Positions 1 through 8,206 of a stretch of DNA of 64,000 bases are shown here, piece by piece. A program made the translations under genes and the position numbers. The stretch is from Mycobacterium gastri (GTDB lineage: Bacteria > Actinomycetota > Actinomycetes > Mycobacteriales > Mycobacteriaceae): assembly GCF_002102175.1 (NCBI RefSeq), contig NZ_LQOX01000143.1, positions 1-64,000 of the forward strand, read 5' to 3'. Position 1 is the stretch's first letter. Every line of letters starts with the position of its first letter. Below the pieces are notes generated by a model. The model was not told the origin of the DNA. It searched no databases and saw only the letters and a list, made by a program, of their open reading frames with translations.

Positions 1-493
1 CATCACTGGCAAACGGGTGGTCCCATGACCGTGGCTAAACCCTGCTCAAACCGGTCCCATCACGGTGGCGGTCGACAAATGTATTTCAGCTGTAACCTGC
101 TTGTCGATAACTGGTCGATCGGTATATGCACTCGCGCAGCCATGTTTGAGACAGGTCGTCATCTTCGGACGATTCGAACGATTGCGCTGAAGCTGGGCAG
201 CCATATTTACAAGGAAATGCTTGCAATCACAATGAAGGTCCGCGGAGCGGCGGCAAGAGAACGACTCCCCGTCGGCGCCGCGGAGCAACTCGCACCCCTT
301 GAGCACGCACCGTAACCAACTAAAAGTAGCGAGTTGCGGTGGTGTGCAACGTATTTCATCATCTAATTCATTACTGCGCAGTCCTTCTCCACGCAGCTTT
401 TGCTCAATCTCGCGCGGCCGCAGACAGGGGGGTCCGCCTTGGCCTTAAGCAGCCACAGACACCGAAGACCCCCGGCGTGATGCGCTAGACCAG
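1..493. other. No convincing gene; accessory non-coding DNA
   Basis: Short overlapping open frames occur on both strands between about 25 and 315, but none has a good ribosome binding site or recognisable motifs, so I call no gene. The only structured element I see is a 37-base segment at 287-323 that recurs at 1138-1174 beyond the toxin-antitoxin pair. Confidence 0.5.
287..323 (+). repeat. Near-direct repeat, left copy, flanking the toxin-antitoxin pair
   Basis: This 37-base segment matches 1138-1174 with four mismatches. Both copies share the string CTTGAGCACGCACC and end in CTAA. In one frame both would encode LAPLEHAP, so the copies may descend from one coding sequence. They bracket the antitoxin and toxin genes at a distance of about 850 bases. 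Confidence 0.6.
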
Positions 494-517
494 TAGTAGG
501 ATGATTAGTAGGATGAT
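494..517 (+). promoter_or_regulatory. Perfect 12-base tandem repeat before the antitoxin (candidate operator)
   Basis: TAGTAGGATGAT occurs twice in a row at 494-505 and 506-517, ending three bases before the ATG at 521. The second copy also supplies an AGGA-like ribosome binding site. Ribbon-helix-helix antitoxins typically bind tandem direct repeats at their own promoter, so autoregulation through this element is a reasonable inference. Confidence 0.5.
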
Positions 518-520
518 CAT

Positions 521-748
521 ATGGCGAAAGAGAAGATTTCTGTCACTGTCGACGCGGCCGTGCTTGCCGAGGCCGACGCAGACGCCAAGGCGGCCGGGCT
601 GAATCGGTCGGAGATGATCGAGCGGGCGCTGCGGAACGAGCATTTGCGTCGAGCGCTTCACACGTACACAACCCGTACCGCGCCGGCGCTCAATATCGAC
701 TCCTACGCCGAGCAAGTCTATGAAGCCAACCGGGCCGCGGGGCTGTGA
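521..748 (+). CDS. Ribbon-helix-helix antitoxin (MazE/VapB-like)
   Basis: A 75-residue protein with a basic, beta-strand N-terminus (MAKEKISVTVDAAVL) followed by a helix with the pattern LNRSEMIERALR. This is the usual layout of short ribbon-helix-helix DNA-binding antitoxins that also bind a cognate toxin through an unstructured C-terminus. The stop overlaps the GTG start of the next gene by two bases, which fits translational coupling. A perfect tandem repeat directly upstream is a likely operator. I cannot decide between the MazE and VapB groups by eye; the partner looks MazF-like, which favours MazE. Confidence 0.75.
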   Translation: MAKEKISVTVDAAVLAEADADAKAAGLNRSEMIERALRNEHLRRALHTYTTRTAPALNIDSYAEQVYEANRAAGL

Positions 749-1047
749 TCGCCCCCGGTGACATCGCTCCGCGCCAAGACACCACCCGCGAGCTCTATGT
801 GGCAGTGCTGTCCAACTCGATTCACCTGGCCGCCAACACCGGCCGTGTGATCACCTGCCCGTTCATCCCCGGCCAAGTCCCTGACGATGCGATGGCGATG
901 GTCGTGCCCGCCAGCCAGCCCGAAGGAACGCTTCTCCCCGAGCTGGTGCAGTGGCTGCCGACTTCGGCGCTCGGTGAACCGATTGGCAACATGGGTCCAG
1001 CCGCCCTTACCGAAGCGACATCGATCGTCACCGCGCTGATTTCATAG
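745..1047 (+). CDS. Putative MazF/PemK-like toxin
   Basis: A 100-residue protein starting at a GTG that overlaps the antitoxin stop (GTGA). The early PGDI segment, the AVLSNS strand and the later VITCPFIPGQ strand resemble the beta-barrel core of short MazF-family endoribonucleases, which cut mRNA when released from the antitoxin. It lacks the usual basic loop and polar residues of well-studied MazF proteins in a form I can align with certainty. The assignment therefore rests on size, position and weak core similarity. Confidence 0.6.
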   Translation: MIAPGDIAPRQDTTRELYVAVLSNSIHLAANTGRVITCPFIPGQVPDDAMAMVVPASQPEGTLLPELVQWLPTSALGEPIGNMGPAALTEATSIVTALIS

Positions 1048-1137
1048 GGCGCAATCCCACGTTCGAACTGGGCTACGCGGTTGTCAACCGGGCCTCGCTC
1101 ACGCGTCGCCCTTTCCTGGTTCGCGAGGGCTACTTCG

Positions 1138-1174
1138 AACTCGCACCTCTTGAGCACGCACCATTACCAGCTAA
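1138..1174 (+). repeat. Near-direct repeat, right copy, flanking the toxin-antitoxin pair
   Basis: Right-hand partner of the 37-base repeat at 287-323, in the same orientation with four mismatches. It lies about 90 bases after the toxin stop codon. It could mark an old duplication or the edges of an insertion; no transposase or terminal inverted repeat is visible beside it. Confidence 0.6.
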
Positions 1175-1386
1175 GGTCGCTGCCACAGGCCAATACGTCA
1201 CTGTGACCTATCGGCCCTTCCTCGTCTTGCGGTGGTTCCGGTTTAGAGAACCGTGATCGCCTGCACCTCCGCCGTTAGCCCTTGATGCAGCCCAACGAGT
1301 CTGACCGGCTCTCGGCGGCAGGTGGTTTTGGTGATTGGCACGCGCAAAGTTGCCTACATTAGCACATCGCATATGACCGTACATCC

Positions 1387-1437
1387 TATTGGTAAATATA
1401 TCCAATATGGTATCCCATCCGATACGGTGTTGTATCG
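1387..1437 (+). promoter_or_regulatory. Phased inverted half-sites upstream of the PPE gene
   Basis: Two kinds of dyad are visible. TATTGG at 1387-1392 and CCAATA at 1402-1407 form an inverted repeat with a nine-base spacer. GTATC (1410), GATAC (1421) and GTATC (1432) alternate in orientation with exactly 11 bases between starts, so they would lie on one face of the helix. The PPE start codon is about 57 bases downstream. A protein that binds here is inferred, not known. Confidence 0.35.
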
Positions 1438-1493
1438 TCATTGCGAGGGTCTCGACCCACGAGATGAAATCGGGCTAGGGAGGTAGCGGGGTC

Positions 1494-2423
1494 ATGAACT
1501 TCTTGGTGTTGCCGCCAGAGATAAATTCGGCGCGGATCTTTTCGGGCGCCGGCTCGGCGCCCATGTTGGAGGCCGCTGTCGCTTGGAATGCGTTGGCGGC
1601 AGAGCTCGATTCGGCAGCGGAGTCGTTTTCCTCGATGACCTCGGGCCTGGCCGCCCAGGCATGGCAGGGTCCGGCGTCTACTGCGATGCTGGCTACCGCC
1701 GCGCCGTATGCGGGCTGGTTGCGGACGGCGGCATCCCAGGCTGCCGGGGCCTGTGCCCAGGCCCAAATGGTTGCGGGGGCATTTGAGTCGGCGATGGCGG
1801 CCACGGTGCACCCGGCGGTAGTGGCGGCCAATCGTTCTAACTTTGTGTCCCTGGTGCTGTCGAATCTATTCGGTCAGAACGCGCCGGCGATCGCGGCTGC
1901 CGAGAGCATCTACGAGGAAATGTGGGCTCAGGACGTGACCGCGATGGTGGACTATTACGCGGGAGCGGCGGCGGCTGCCGCGCAGTTGATCTCGCCCGCG
2001 CAAGCGCTGCAGAGCCTGCTGCCCAACTACGGCTACGGCAACATCGGCCAGGGCAACATCGGCTTCTTCAACGACGGCACCCTCAACGTCGGCATCGGCA
2101 ACCTCAGCCCCCACTTCACCCCCACCGACCCCATCACCACCTTCGGCGGCGTCGGCCTCTTCAACGGCGGCACCGACAACCTCGGCGCAGGAAACTACGG
2201 CACCCAAAACGTCGGCGCCTGGAACCACGGCACGCTCAACCTCGGCCTCGCCAACACCGGCATCGCCAACAGCGGCCTACCCCTCAGCGCCCTACAACTC
2301 CTCGGCGTAGCCAACCACGGCACCTACAACCAAGGCCTCTTCAACACCGGCAACCACAACATCGGCATCGGCCTCACCGGCGACCACCTCATCGGCATCG
2401 GCCCGCTACACATCAGCACCTAG
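1494..2423 (+). CDS. PPE family protein with a short MPTR-type repeat tail
   Basis: A 309-residue PPE protein, probably exported by a type VII (ESX) system to the cell surface, usually with a PE partner; none is adjacent. The PPE motif is at residues 7-9, the next ~150 residues form the conserved alpha-helical domain, and the tail from about 180 carries asparagine-glycine pentapeptide-like repeats (GYGNIGQGNIG, LNVGIGN, GNYGTQNVG), the MPTR signature. The tail is short compared with typical MPTR proteins of 500 residues or more. The start is supported by an AGGGAGG ribosome binding site eleven bases upstream. MPTR proteins are known mainly from slow-growing mycobacteria. Confidence 0.93.
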   Translation: MNFLVLPPEINSARIFSGAGSAPMLEAAVAWNALAAELDSAAESFSSMTSGLAAQAWQGPASTAMLATAAPYAGWLRTAASQAAGACAQAQMVAGAFESAMAATVHPAVVAANRSNFVSLVLSNLFGQNAPAIAAAESIYEEMWAQDVTAMVDYYAGAAAAAAQLISPAQALQSLLPNYGYGNIGQGNIGFFNDGTLNVGIGNLSPHFTPTDPITTFGGVGLFNGGTDNLGAGNYGTQNVGAWNHGTLNLGLANTGIANSGLPLSALQLLGVANHGTYNQGLFNTGNHNIGIGLTGDHLIGIGPLHIST

Positions 2424-2716
2424 ATCCGGGTCCGTTGATGGCCGCCCAACCCGGCCGGTGCGCCCGGACGGGACGGTAGCAGCTACGCCGTGCGCGGCAT
2501 GCCGTAACGCAGCGTGGGAAATCCGCTGGCCCATCGTAACGGGTTGGCGTGGCCCGGCTTCGGTGCACGCCCATGGCCTAGATGCTCACTGATGTGGAGT
2601 TGCCATGGTGCGGCTTGGTCTTTCGGAGCGACATGGACGTCCAGCGCGGCGAAGTGGCCCGTCACGTATCCGATGTGGCAATGTATCGATCACACCACCA
2701 TCGAAGGCGAGTGCAA

Positions 2717-3328
2717 ATGCCGTCAACGACCACCAGCGACAAGCCAGTACGGGTCACCAAACGCCGCGCCGAAACCCGCGGCCGTCTCATCGAGGCGGCA
2801 TTCCGGGTGTTCGCCGACAAGGGGTACGGGCACGTGACCATCGAGGATGTTTGTGAGGCCGCCGGCTACACCCGAGGCGCGTTCTATTCCCAGTTCGACA
2901 GCCTCGAGGAACTGTTCTTCCTGCTCTATGACCAATGGGCGGCCCGCACCGCCGAACAGGTCCGCGCCGCCATGGAAGGCAGCGAACCTGTCACCGACCT
3001 GACCAGTGTCGTCGAACGCATCGTGGACACCCTGCTTTTCGAACGCGACTGGCTGCTCATCAAGATTGACTTCCTGCTCCACGCCGCTCGCCACCCCGAC
3101 CTCGCCCACCGCTGGGAGGTGCACCGCGCGCAATTGCGCAACGTGATCGAAGAGCGGCTGATTGCCAGCGGCATCGAATTCAACCAGTCCCTCAGCACCG
3201 TCGCGGACACGGCCCGGGCAATCGTCGCGGTATACGACGGCGTCAGCATCCAATTACTGCTCGACAGCGATCAGGCCGCCGCCCGCGCCTGGCTCACCCA
3301 ACTACTCAATGTGGTCCTGAGTCGCTGA
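2717..3328 (+). CDS. TetR-family transcriptional regulator
   Basis: A 203-residue TetR-type repressor. The N-terminal helix-turn-helix is clear: RGRLIEAAFRVFADKGYGHV, then TIEDVCEAAGYTRGAFYSQF, the usual fold for DNA recognition. The remaining ~140 residues form a helical ligand-binding and dimerisation domain with unpredictable ligand. The frame is open from 2582, but the ATG at 2717 follows a purine-rich GAAGGCGAG and puts the helix-turn-helix at the expected distance from the N-terminus. The target is unknown; neighbours are the PPE gene and a decayed hydrolase. Confidence 0.88.
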   Translation: MPSTTTSDKPVRVTKRRAETRGRLIEAAFRVFADKGYGHVTIEDVCEAAGYTRGAFYSQFDSLEELFFLLYDQWAARTAEQVRAAMEGSEPVTDLTSVVERIVDTLLFERDWLLIKIDFLLHAARHPDLAHRWEVHRAQLRNVIEERLIASGIEFNQSLSTVADTARAIVAVYDGVSIQLLLDSDQAAARAWLTQLLNVVLSR

Positions 3329-3509
3329 GCCGACAACGTTCGTGAGAGTCGTTGTGCGGCACCACACTCGGCGAGGTCGGCGCGTGGTCAACAGTCCGGG
3401 CAAAGCCGCCCGGTCGTATTGTTTGATCCCAGAGACGCTTTCACGCTCACCCCTGGGGCGCGGGCACTGGCCAGCGGCGCACCTTGCTCGCTGCACCGAA
3501 TCTTTGGTG

Positions 3510-3985
3510 CTAGTGCGCGCGCAGACGCTCGACGATAACTGCCCGCGCAGCACGGGCTTCCGGGATAGGCATCAGCGGGTAGACGTGCAGCAAACCGAAG
3601 CGCTCGTGATAGTCAATGTCCACACCGGCCGCGCTAGTCTTCTCGACGAGCGATCGTGCGTCAGGGTTGAGGATGTCGCGAGGCCCGCTGAAAACGGTCA
3701 GCGGGCCAAGACCGGTCAGATCCGCCGCTAGCGGACTGACGCGCGGATCCTCCGGAATGAGATCGCCACGCCAACACTCCCCGAACACCGACAGTGCCTC
3801 GCGCGCCAGCCACGGATCGGTCAGCTCGACCGAATTGATCATCGGGTTGCTCAACGACACGTCCAGGGCCAGCGAGATCAATACGGTCCGCGGCAGCACC
3901 ACGTCATGGTCGTCGCGCAGTAACAGGGCGGCCGACAGGGCGATCTCGACTTCCGGCTCGCCCAGCTGGGCCCGCGTGTCAAGGC
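3510..3985 (-). pseudogene. Remnant of an alpha/beta hydrolase (HSL/lipase-like), C-terminal part
   Basis: The minus-strand frame reads VLISLALDVSLSNPMI, then DPRVSPLAADLTGLGPLTVFSG and HVYPLMPIPEA. These match the second half of hormone-sensitive-lipase-type esterases, including the acid-residue region and the late catalytic-histidine region. Upstream the frame continues through SAALLLRDDHD, but the expected GDSAG nucleophile motif is replaced by an unrelated stretch, and no oxyanion HGGG segment is found further upstream. I therefore call a 5'-truncated, decayed gene. Confidence 0.65.
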
Positions 3986-4408
3986 TCGTTCCTTCGGTTT
4001 ATCTCAGGCAACGGCGCGACGCCGTGGCGACCGTGAGGGTAAGGCCGGTCATATCCAGCTCCCGGCGTCCGCATCAGAGGGCACCCCGGATGATCCACAG
4101 GTGGGCAGGCGGATGTCCACGTTCTTGACACCTCCTCGATAGCGCATCCCCGACCGTCATACACCGCGGCATGCTTCGCGGGTACCTGCGCTGCCCTGGA
4201 TACAAGGCCCCTCCACGCCGAAGCCGACGTCGGTAGGATCCCACCGGTAACTCACGCCGGCCGCGGCTAATCGCCGGTCGGTCCCGATGCCGGGCTTAGA
4301 CTCCATTCGGCTCCGTTGCAGCAACAGAGACCGCTCCGCCACGGCGACGACTGGCTCGCTTCCCGCCGGCGACTGGTCGTCCATATCCCAATGGTCGAAG
4401 GAGGGCTT
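3986..4408. other. Non-coding stretch between the hydrolase remnant and the flavoprotein gene
   Basis: About 420 bases without a convincing gene. Minus-strand frames here may be further debris of the hydrolase gene, but I could not recognise family motifs. The end of the stretch holds the ribosome binding site of the downstream flavoprotein gene. Confidence 0.4.
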
Positions 4409-5866
4409 ATGAAGGGGCCAGCGCAAGGGCCAACGACAGCCATCGAGACCGACTACCTGGTGGTGGGCGCCGGGGCAATGGGAATCGCGTTCACCGATAC
4501 GCTCCTCGCCGAATCCGAGGCACGCGTGGTCATCGTCGACCGGGCACATCAACCGGGTGGGCATTGGACCGCCGCCTACCCATTCGTTCGGCTGCACCAA
4601 CCGTCGGCGTATTACGGAGTCAACTCACGAGCCCTGGGCAACAACACTATTGACGCCGTCGGCTGGAACCAAGGACTGAACGAACTCGCCTCCGTCGGCG
4701 AAATCTGCGCCTACTTCGACGCTGTGATGCAACAGCAATTCCTGCCCAGTGGGCGCGTTGAGTACTTCCCCATGAGCGACTACCTCGGCGACGGCCGATT
4801 CCGGACGCTGGGCGGCGCGCAATACCGGGTCACGGTCAGGCGGCGCATCGTCGATGCCACCTACCTGCAAGCCGTCGTGCCGTCGATGCGGCCGGCTCCG
4901 TACCCGGTGGCGCCGGGCATCGACTGCATTGCACCCAACGACCTGCCGAAATTCAGCGCCCGCGACCGATACGTGGTCGTCGGCGCGGGCAAGACCGGCA
5001 TGGACGTCTGTTTGTGGTTGCTGCGAAACGGCATCACCCCCGAGAAGCTGACCTGGATCATGCCGCGCGACGCCTGGCTGATCGACCGGGCAACGCTGCA
5101 GCCGGGACCGACATTCATCAAGAAGTTCCGGGACAGCTACGGCGCCACGCTCGATGCCATCGGCAACGCGACATCGGTCCAGGACCTGTTCGACCGGCTC
5201 GAGGCAGCCGGAACCTTGCTCCGGCTCAATCCCGAGATACGACCCACCATGTATCGGTGCGCGACCGTGTCACAACCCGAATACCAGCAGTTGCGCCGGA
5301 TCGACGACGTCGTCCGGATGGGCCATGTCCAACGCATCGAGCCCACCATCATCGTGCTCGACGACGGATCGATCGCCTCGTCTCCGTCCGCCCTCTACAT
5401 CGACTGCACCGCCGACGGGGCACCGCAGCGGCCGGCCACACCGGTTTTCGACGGCGACCGCCTCACCCTGCAGGCGGTGCGCGGCTGTCAACAGGTGTTC
5501 AGCGCGGCGTTCACCGCACACGTCGAACTTGCCTACCCTGACGATGCGGTGAAAAACGAACTCTGCGTGCCGATTCCACATCCGGACTCCGACGTGGACT
5601 GGTTACGGCTGATGCATTCCGATCTGCGTAATTTTCAGCGTTGGCTCGCCGACGCCGAGCTGACCGACTGGCTCGGCTCGGCACGGTTGAATCTTCTCGC
5701 CGAGCTGCTGCCGCCGTTGTCGCACAAGCCGCGGGTACGCGAGCGGGTGGTCTCGATGTTCCAGTCGAGGTTGAATGCTGCCAGTGAGCGACTGGAAAAA
5801 TTGTTGAGCGACCACGGCGGCGATACCGCGGCGACGTTGAGGAGTGGGCGTGCTGCAGCACCCTGA
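4409..5866 (+). CDS. FAD/NAD(P)-binding oxidoreductase, Rv2000 homologue
   Basis: A 485-residue flavoprotein. The N-terminal dinucleotide-binding motif is YLVVGAGAMGIAF (about residues 16-28), and a second Rossmann motif YVVVGAGKTGMDV lies near residue 190. This two-motif plan is typical of flavin monooxygenases and related oxidoreductases that bind FAD and NAD(P)H. The GGHW and YPFVRLHQPS segments match what I recall of M. tuberculosis Rv2000, whose function is unknown. The ATG at 4409 is preceded by GAAGGAGGG. The 3' end overlaps the downstream thioesterase gene by 17 bases, so the two are probably translated together. Confidence 0.82.
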   Translation: MKGPAQGPTTAIETDYLVVGAGAMGIAFTDTLLAESEARVVIVDRAHQPGGHWTAAYPFVRLHQPSAYYGVNSRALGNNTIDAVGWNQGLNELASVGEICAYFDAVMQQQFLPSGRVEYFPMSDYLGDGRFRTLGGAQYRVTVRRRIVDATYLQAVVPSMRPAPYPVAPGIDCIAPNDLPKFSARDRYVVVGAGKTGMDVCLWLLRNGITPEKLTWIMPRDAWLIDRATLQPGPTFIKKFRDSYGATLDAIGNATSVQDLFDRLEAAGTLLRLNPEIRPTMYRCATVSQPEYQQLRRIDDVVRMGHVQRIEPTIIVLDDGSIASSPSALYIDCTADGAPQRPATPVFDGDRLTLQAVRGCQQVFSAAFTAHVELAYPDDAVKNELCVPIPHPDSDVDWLRLMHSDLRNFQRWLADAELTDWLGSARLNLLAELLPPLSHKPRVRERVVSMFQSRLNAASERLEKLLSDHGGDTAATLRSGRAAAP

Positions 5867-6614
5867 TATCGACGCACCCTTGATTGACAAGCCCGACTCG
5901 GGATACGTGTACCGGACAAGCTGGCGACTGGCCACCACCGACATCGACGAGCACCAGAGGCTGCGCCTGGACGGAGTAGCCCGGTATATCCAAGAAGTCG
6001 GCGCCGAGCACTTGGCCGATGCCGCGCTGGCCGAAGTCCATCCCCACTGGATCGTGCTGCGCACCGTGATCGACGTCATCGAGCCGATCGAGCTACCCAG
6101 CGACATCACCTTTAGCCGTTGGTGCGCAGCGCTTTCCACCCGATGGTGCAACATGCGCGTCCAGCTTGAAGGCGCTGCCGGCGGACGGATCGAAACCGAG
6201 GGTTTCTGGATCTGTGTGAACAAGGACACCCTGACGCCGTCGCGGCTCACCGATGAATGCATCGCCCGCTTCGGCAGCACCACCGACAACCACCGGCTCA
6301 AGTGGCGCCCCTGGCTCACCGAGCCGGTGACCGACGGCACCGAGACGCCATTTCCGCTGCGCCGCACCGATATTGATCCTTTCGAGCACGTTAACAACAC
6401 CATCTACTGGCACGGCATAGTCGAGGTACTCGGCCAGCTGCCGGCCGGCGCAGAGCTGACCGCGGCTCCATATCGCGTGGTGCTCGAGTACCGCAGCCCG
6501 ATCAAGTACGGCGAAGCCGTCACTATTCGTTCCGACCAGCACGACGGCCGCATCCGCATGCACTTCGTGGTGAGCGACGACGTCCGTGCCGCCGCCTTGG
6601 TGCGCAAGCTTTGA
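5850..6614 (+). CDS. Acyl-ACP thioesterase-like hotdog protein, Rv2001 homologue
   Basis: A 254-residue protein with two hotdog halves, resembling plant and bacterial acyl-ACP thioesterases. The first half carries the strand and helix pattern TTDIDEHQRLRLDGVARYIQ; the second carries DIDPFEHVNNTIYW, the HVNN region that in these enzymes contributes active-site residues. A role releasing fatty acids from acyl carrier protein is inferred. The GTG at 5850 follows GAGGAG by five bases; a GTG at 5844 is an alternative. Overlap with the upstream flavoprotein suggests a shared pathway, possibly oxidation of an acyl product. Confidence 0.8.
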   Translation: MLQHPDIDAPLIDKPDSGYVYRTSWRLATTDIDEHQRLRLDGVARYIQEVGAEHLADAALAEVHPHWIVLRTVIDVIEPIELPSDITFSRWCAALSTRWCNMRVQLEGAAGGRIETEGFWICVNKDTLTPSRLTDECIARFGSTTDNHRLKWRPWLTEPVTDGTETPFPLRRTDIDPFEHVNNTIYWHGIVEVLGQLPAGAELTAAPYRVVLEYRSPIKYGEAVTIRSDQHDGRIRMHFVVSDDVRAAALVRKL

Positions 6615-6751
6615 GTCGGATCTCGTTGGCGGCCGCGGATGTCCGCGTATCGGCCCCCGAAGCGTTCCACCGGAGCAGTGTCCGCACCAATTATGTGGGC
6701 GCCGGCGAGTACCCTCGCGCTCGTGCAGGTCGCTGAGCTTCCCCCGATCTG

Positions 6752-8080
6752 ATGGACCACGCAGGCACCGGTCGACCGGCCCGCGATCTGGCCGTCGACT
6801 TTTACCGGGTGTCGGGCGTGGTCCTCATCGTTCTGGGCCACTGGCTGGCCGGGTCCGTGACGTATCACAACGGACAGTTCGGCCGGCAGAATCCGCTTGT
6901 CGACCAGCCCTGGACGCAGTGGCTGACGTGGCCTTTTCAGGCGGTGCCGGTTTTCTTCCTGGTGGCCGGCTATGCCGGCGCGGTGTCATGGACACATCGT
7001 TACGGCGACGGCGGTGTGTCGCGGCAGGGCTGGATACGGCATCGGGTGGCGCGAGTGCTCGGACCCACCGCGGTGTACGTGGGGCTGATGTCGGCAGTCG
7101 TGCTGGCGCTGCAGGTCTCCGGCCTGCCCGGCTCGGTGCTGGAGTATGCGGGTTGGGCGGTGGCCATGCACCTGTGGTTCCTCGCGGTGTATTTGGTGGT
7201 GGTATCGCTGACGCCCGTCGCGATAGCCGCACACCGACGGTGGGGGCTCATGGTGCCGGCGACACTGGCAGTTGCGCTGGCAGCGGTGGACGCCGCTGCG
7301 ATAGCCGGTCATATGCCCTCTCTGGGCGGTCTGAACTACCTGTTGTGCTGGGGCCTGCTCTACCAGCTGGGAATCTGTTGGCAGGCCGGGCTGTTAGCCG
7401 GTCATCGACCGGTGGTGCTTGCCGCCGGATCGGCAGTCGCGCTGGCCCTGCTCATCTGGATCGGCCCCTATCCGGTCAGCATGATCGGGGTTCCCGGCCA
7501 GGCGGTACAGAACAGCATGCCGCCGTCGGTGGCGATGCTGGCGTTCGCCTGCACTCAGGCCGGCATCGCGGTGGCCATCGCACCCGCGCTCAACCGCGTG
7601 CTTCGTTCCCGCCGATTGCAGCGGCTGTTGTCAGCCGCTAACAGCAATGTGATGGCGCTCTACCTGTGGCACATGGTGCCGGTGGTGATCGTCGCGGTCG
7701 TCGCCTACCCGGCCGGGCTGCTGCCGCAACCGGCCCAGGGAACGGCGGCGTGGTGGCTGGCCAGGCTGGAATGGGAGGTTGTCTTGAGCCTGGTGACGGC
7801 CATGGAGATGGCATTGTTGTGGGGGCTCCGGCGATTCTTCGCGGCACCGTTGCCGACTATCCGGATACCGCTGCCGCAGCGTTGGGCCGAACCAATCATG
7901 CTGGCGGGCACCCTGATGGCTGCTGGCTTCCTGTGGGTGGTCGCCGCGGCGGGATTTGCTCCGGACGGGAAATATCCGTGGATGAGCGCGCTGGTTTTCG
8001 CGCTCGGACTGGCGCTCGTGGCATGCCGGTCCGCCAAGGCCACCCGGCGGTCAATCGATACCGCCGCAGGGACCAGCTGA
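6752..8080 (+). CDS. Membrane acyltransferase, acyltransferase-3 family
   Basis: A 442-residue polytopic membrane protein with about ten hydrophobic segments. The N-terminal segment DFYRVSGVVLIVLGHWLAG carries the early arginine and the histidine typical of acyltransferase-3 proteins, and VPVFFLVAGY is the conserved second segment. Such proteins transfer acetyl or other acyl groups across the membrane to sugars or lipids. Substrate cannot be judged. It stands alone, 137 bases after the thioesterase gene and in the same direction. The ATG at 6752 lacks a strong ribosome binding site, so the exact start is uncertain. Confidence 0.78.
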   Translation: MDHAGTGRPARDLAVDFYRVSGVVLIVLGHWLAGSVTYHNGQFGRQNPLVDQPWTQWLTWPFQAVPVFFLVAGYAGAVSWTHRYGDGGVSRQGWIRHRVARVLGPTAVYVGLMSAVVLALQVSGLPGSVLEYAGWAVAMHLWFLAVYLVVVSLTPVAIAAHRRWGLMVPATLAVALAAVDAAAIAGHMPSLGGLNYLLCWGLLYQLGICWQAGLLAGHRPVVLAAGSAVALALLIWIGPYPVSMIGVPGQAVQNSMPPSVAMLAFACTQAGIAVAIAPALNRVLRSRRLQRLLSAANSNVMALYLWHMVPVVIVAVVAYPAGLLPQPAQGTAAWWLARLEWEVVLSLVTAMEMALLWGLRRFFAAPLPTIRIPLPQRWAEPIMLAGTLMAAGFLWVVAAAGFAPDGKYPWMSALVFALGLALVACRSAKATRRSIDTAAGTS

Positions 8081-8138
8081 GCTCGGCGCCAATCTCGACG
8101 GTGCGTTCCCGGTTAGAGGTCTGAAGGCCCATCGACAA

Positions 8139-8150
8139 GGGACCAATGCC
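8139..8150 (+). promoter_or_regulatory. Weak candidate DosR-type box upstream of the USP gene
   Basis: GGGACCAATGCC fits the left half and centre of the DosR/DevR box (GGGAC, three A/T bases, then G) but departs from it in the right half. It lies 57 bases before the USP start codon. M. tuberculosis Rv2005c, a USP with the same architecture, belongs to the DosR regulon. Confidence 0.25.
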
Positions 8151-8206
8151 TCGTTCCGCATTGCCGCTGAACCAATAGCGTTCAAGCGCAAAGAACGAGG
8201 AAACGC

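Larger units (their letters stand above)
1048..1493. other. Intergenic region with a decayed reading frame and the PPE promoter
   Basis: The first 190 bases hold an open plus-strand frame without a start codon (reading NPTFELGYAVVNR and then FELAPLEHAP) that ends at a TGA near 1257. It looks like the tail of a lost gene of unknown identity. From about 1355 the sequence becomes AT-rich and carries phased inverted half-sites described separately. Confidence 0.45.

Noticed and set aside
25..315. Open frames on both strands at the left edge
   Set aside because: They overlap each other almost fully, lack ribosome binding sites and show no motifs.
1049..1257. FELGYAVVNR stretch considered as a dynamin-like fragment
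   Set aside because: The resemblance is a few residues only; I could not support any family and left it as a decayed frame.
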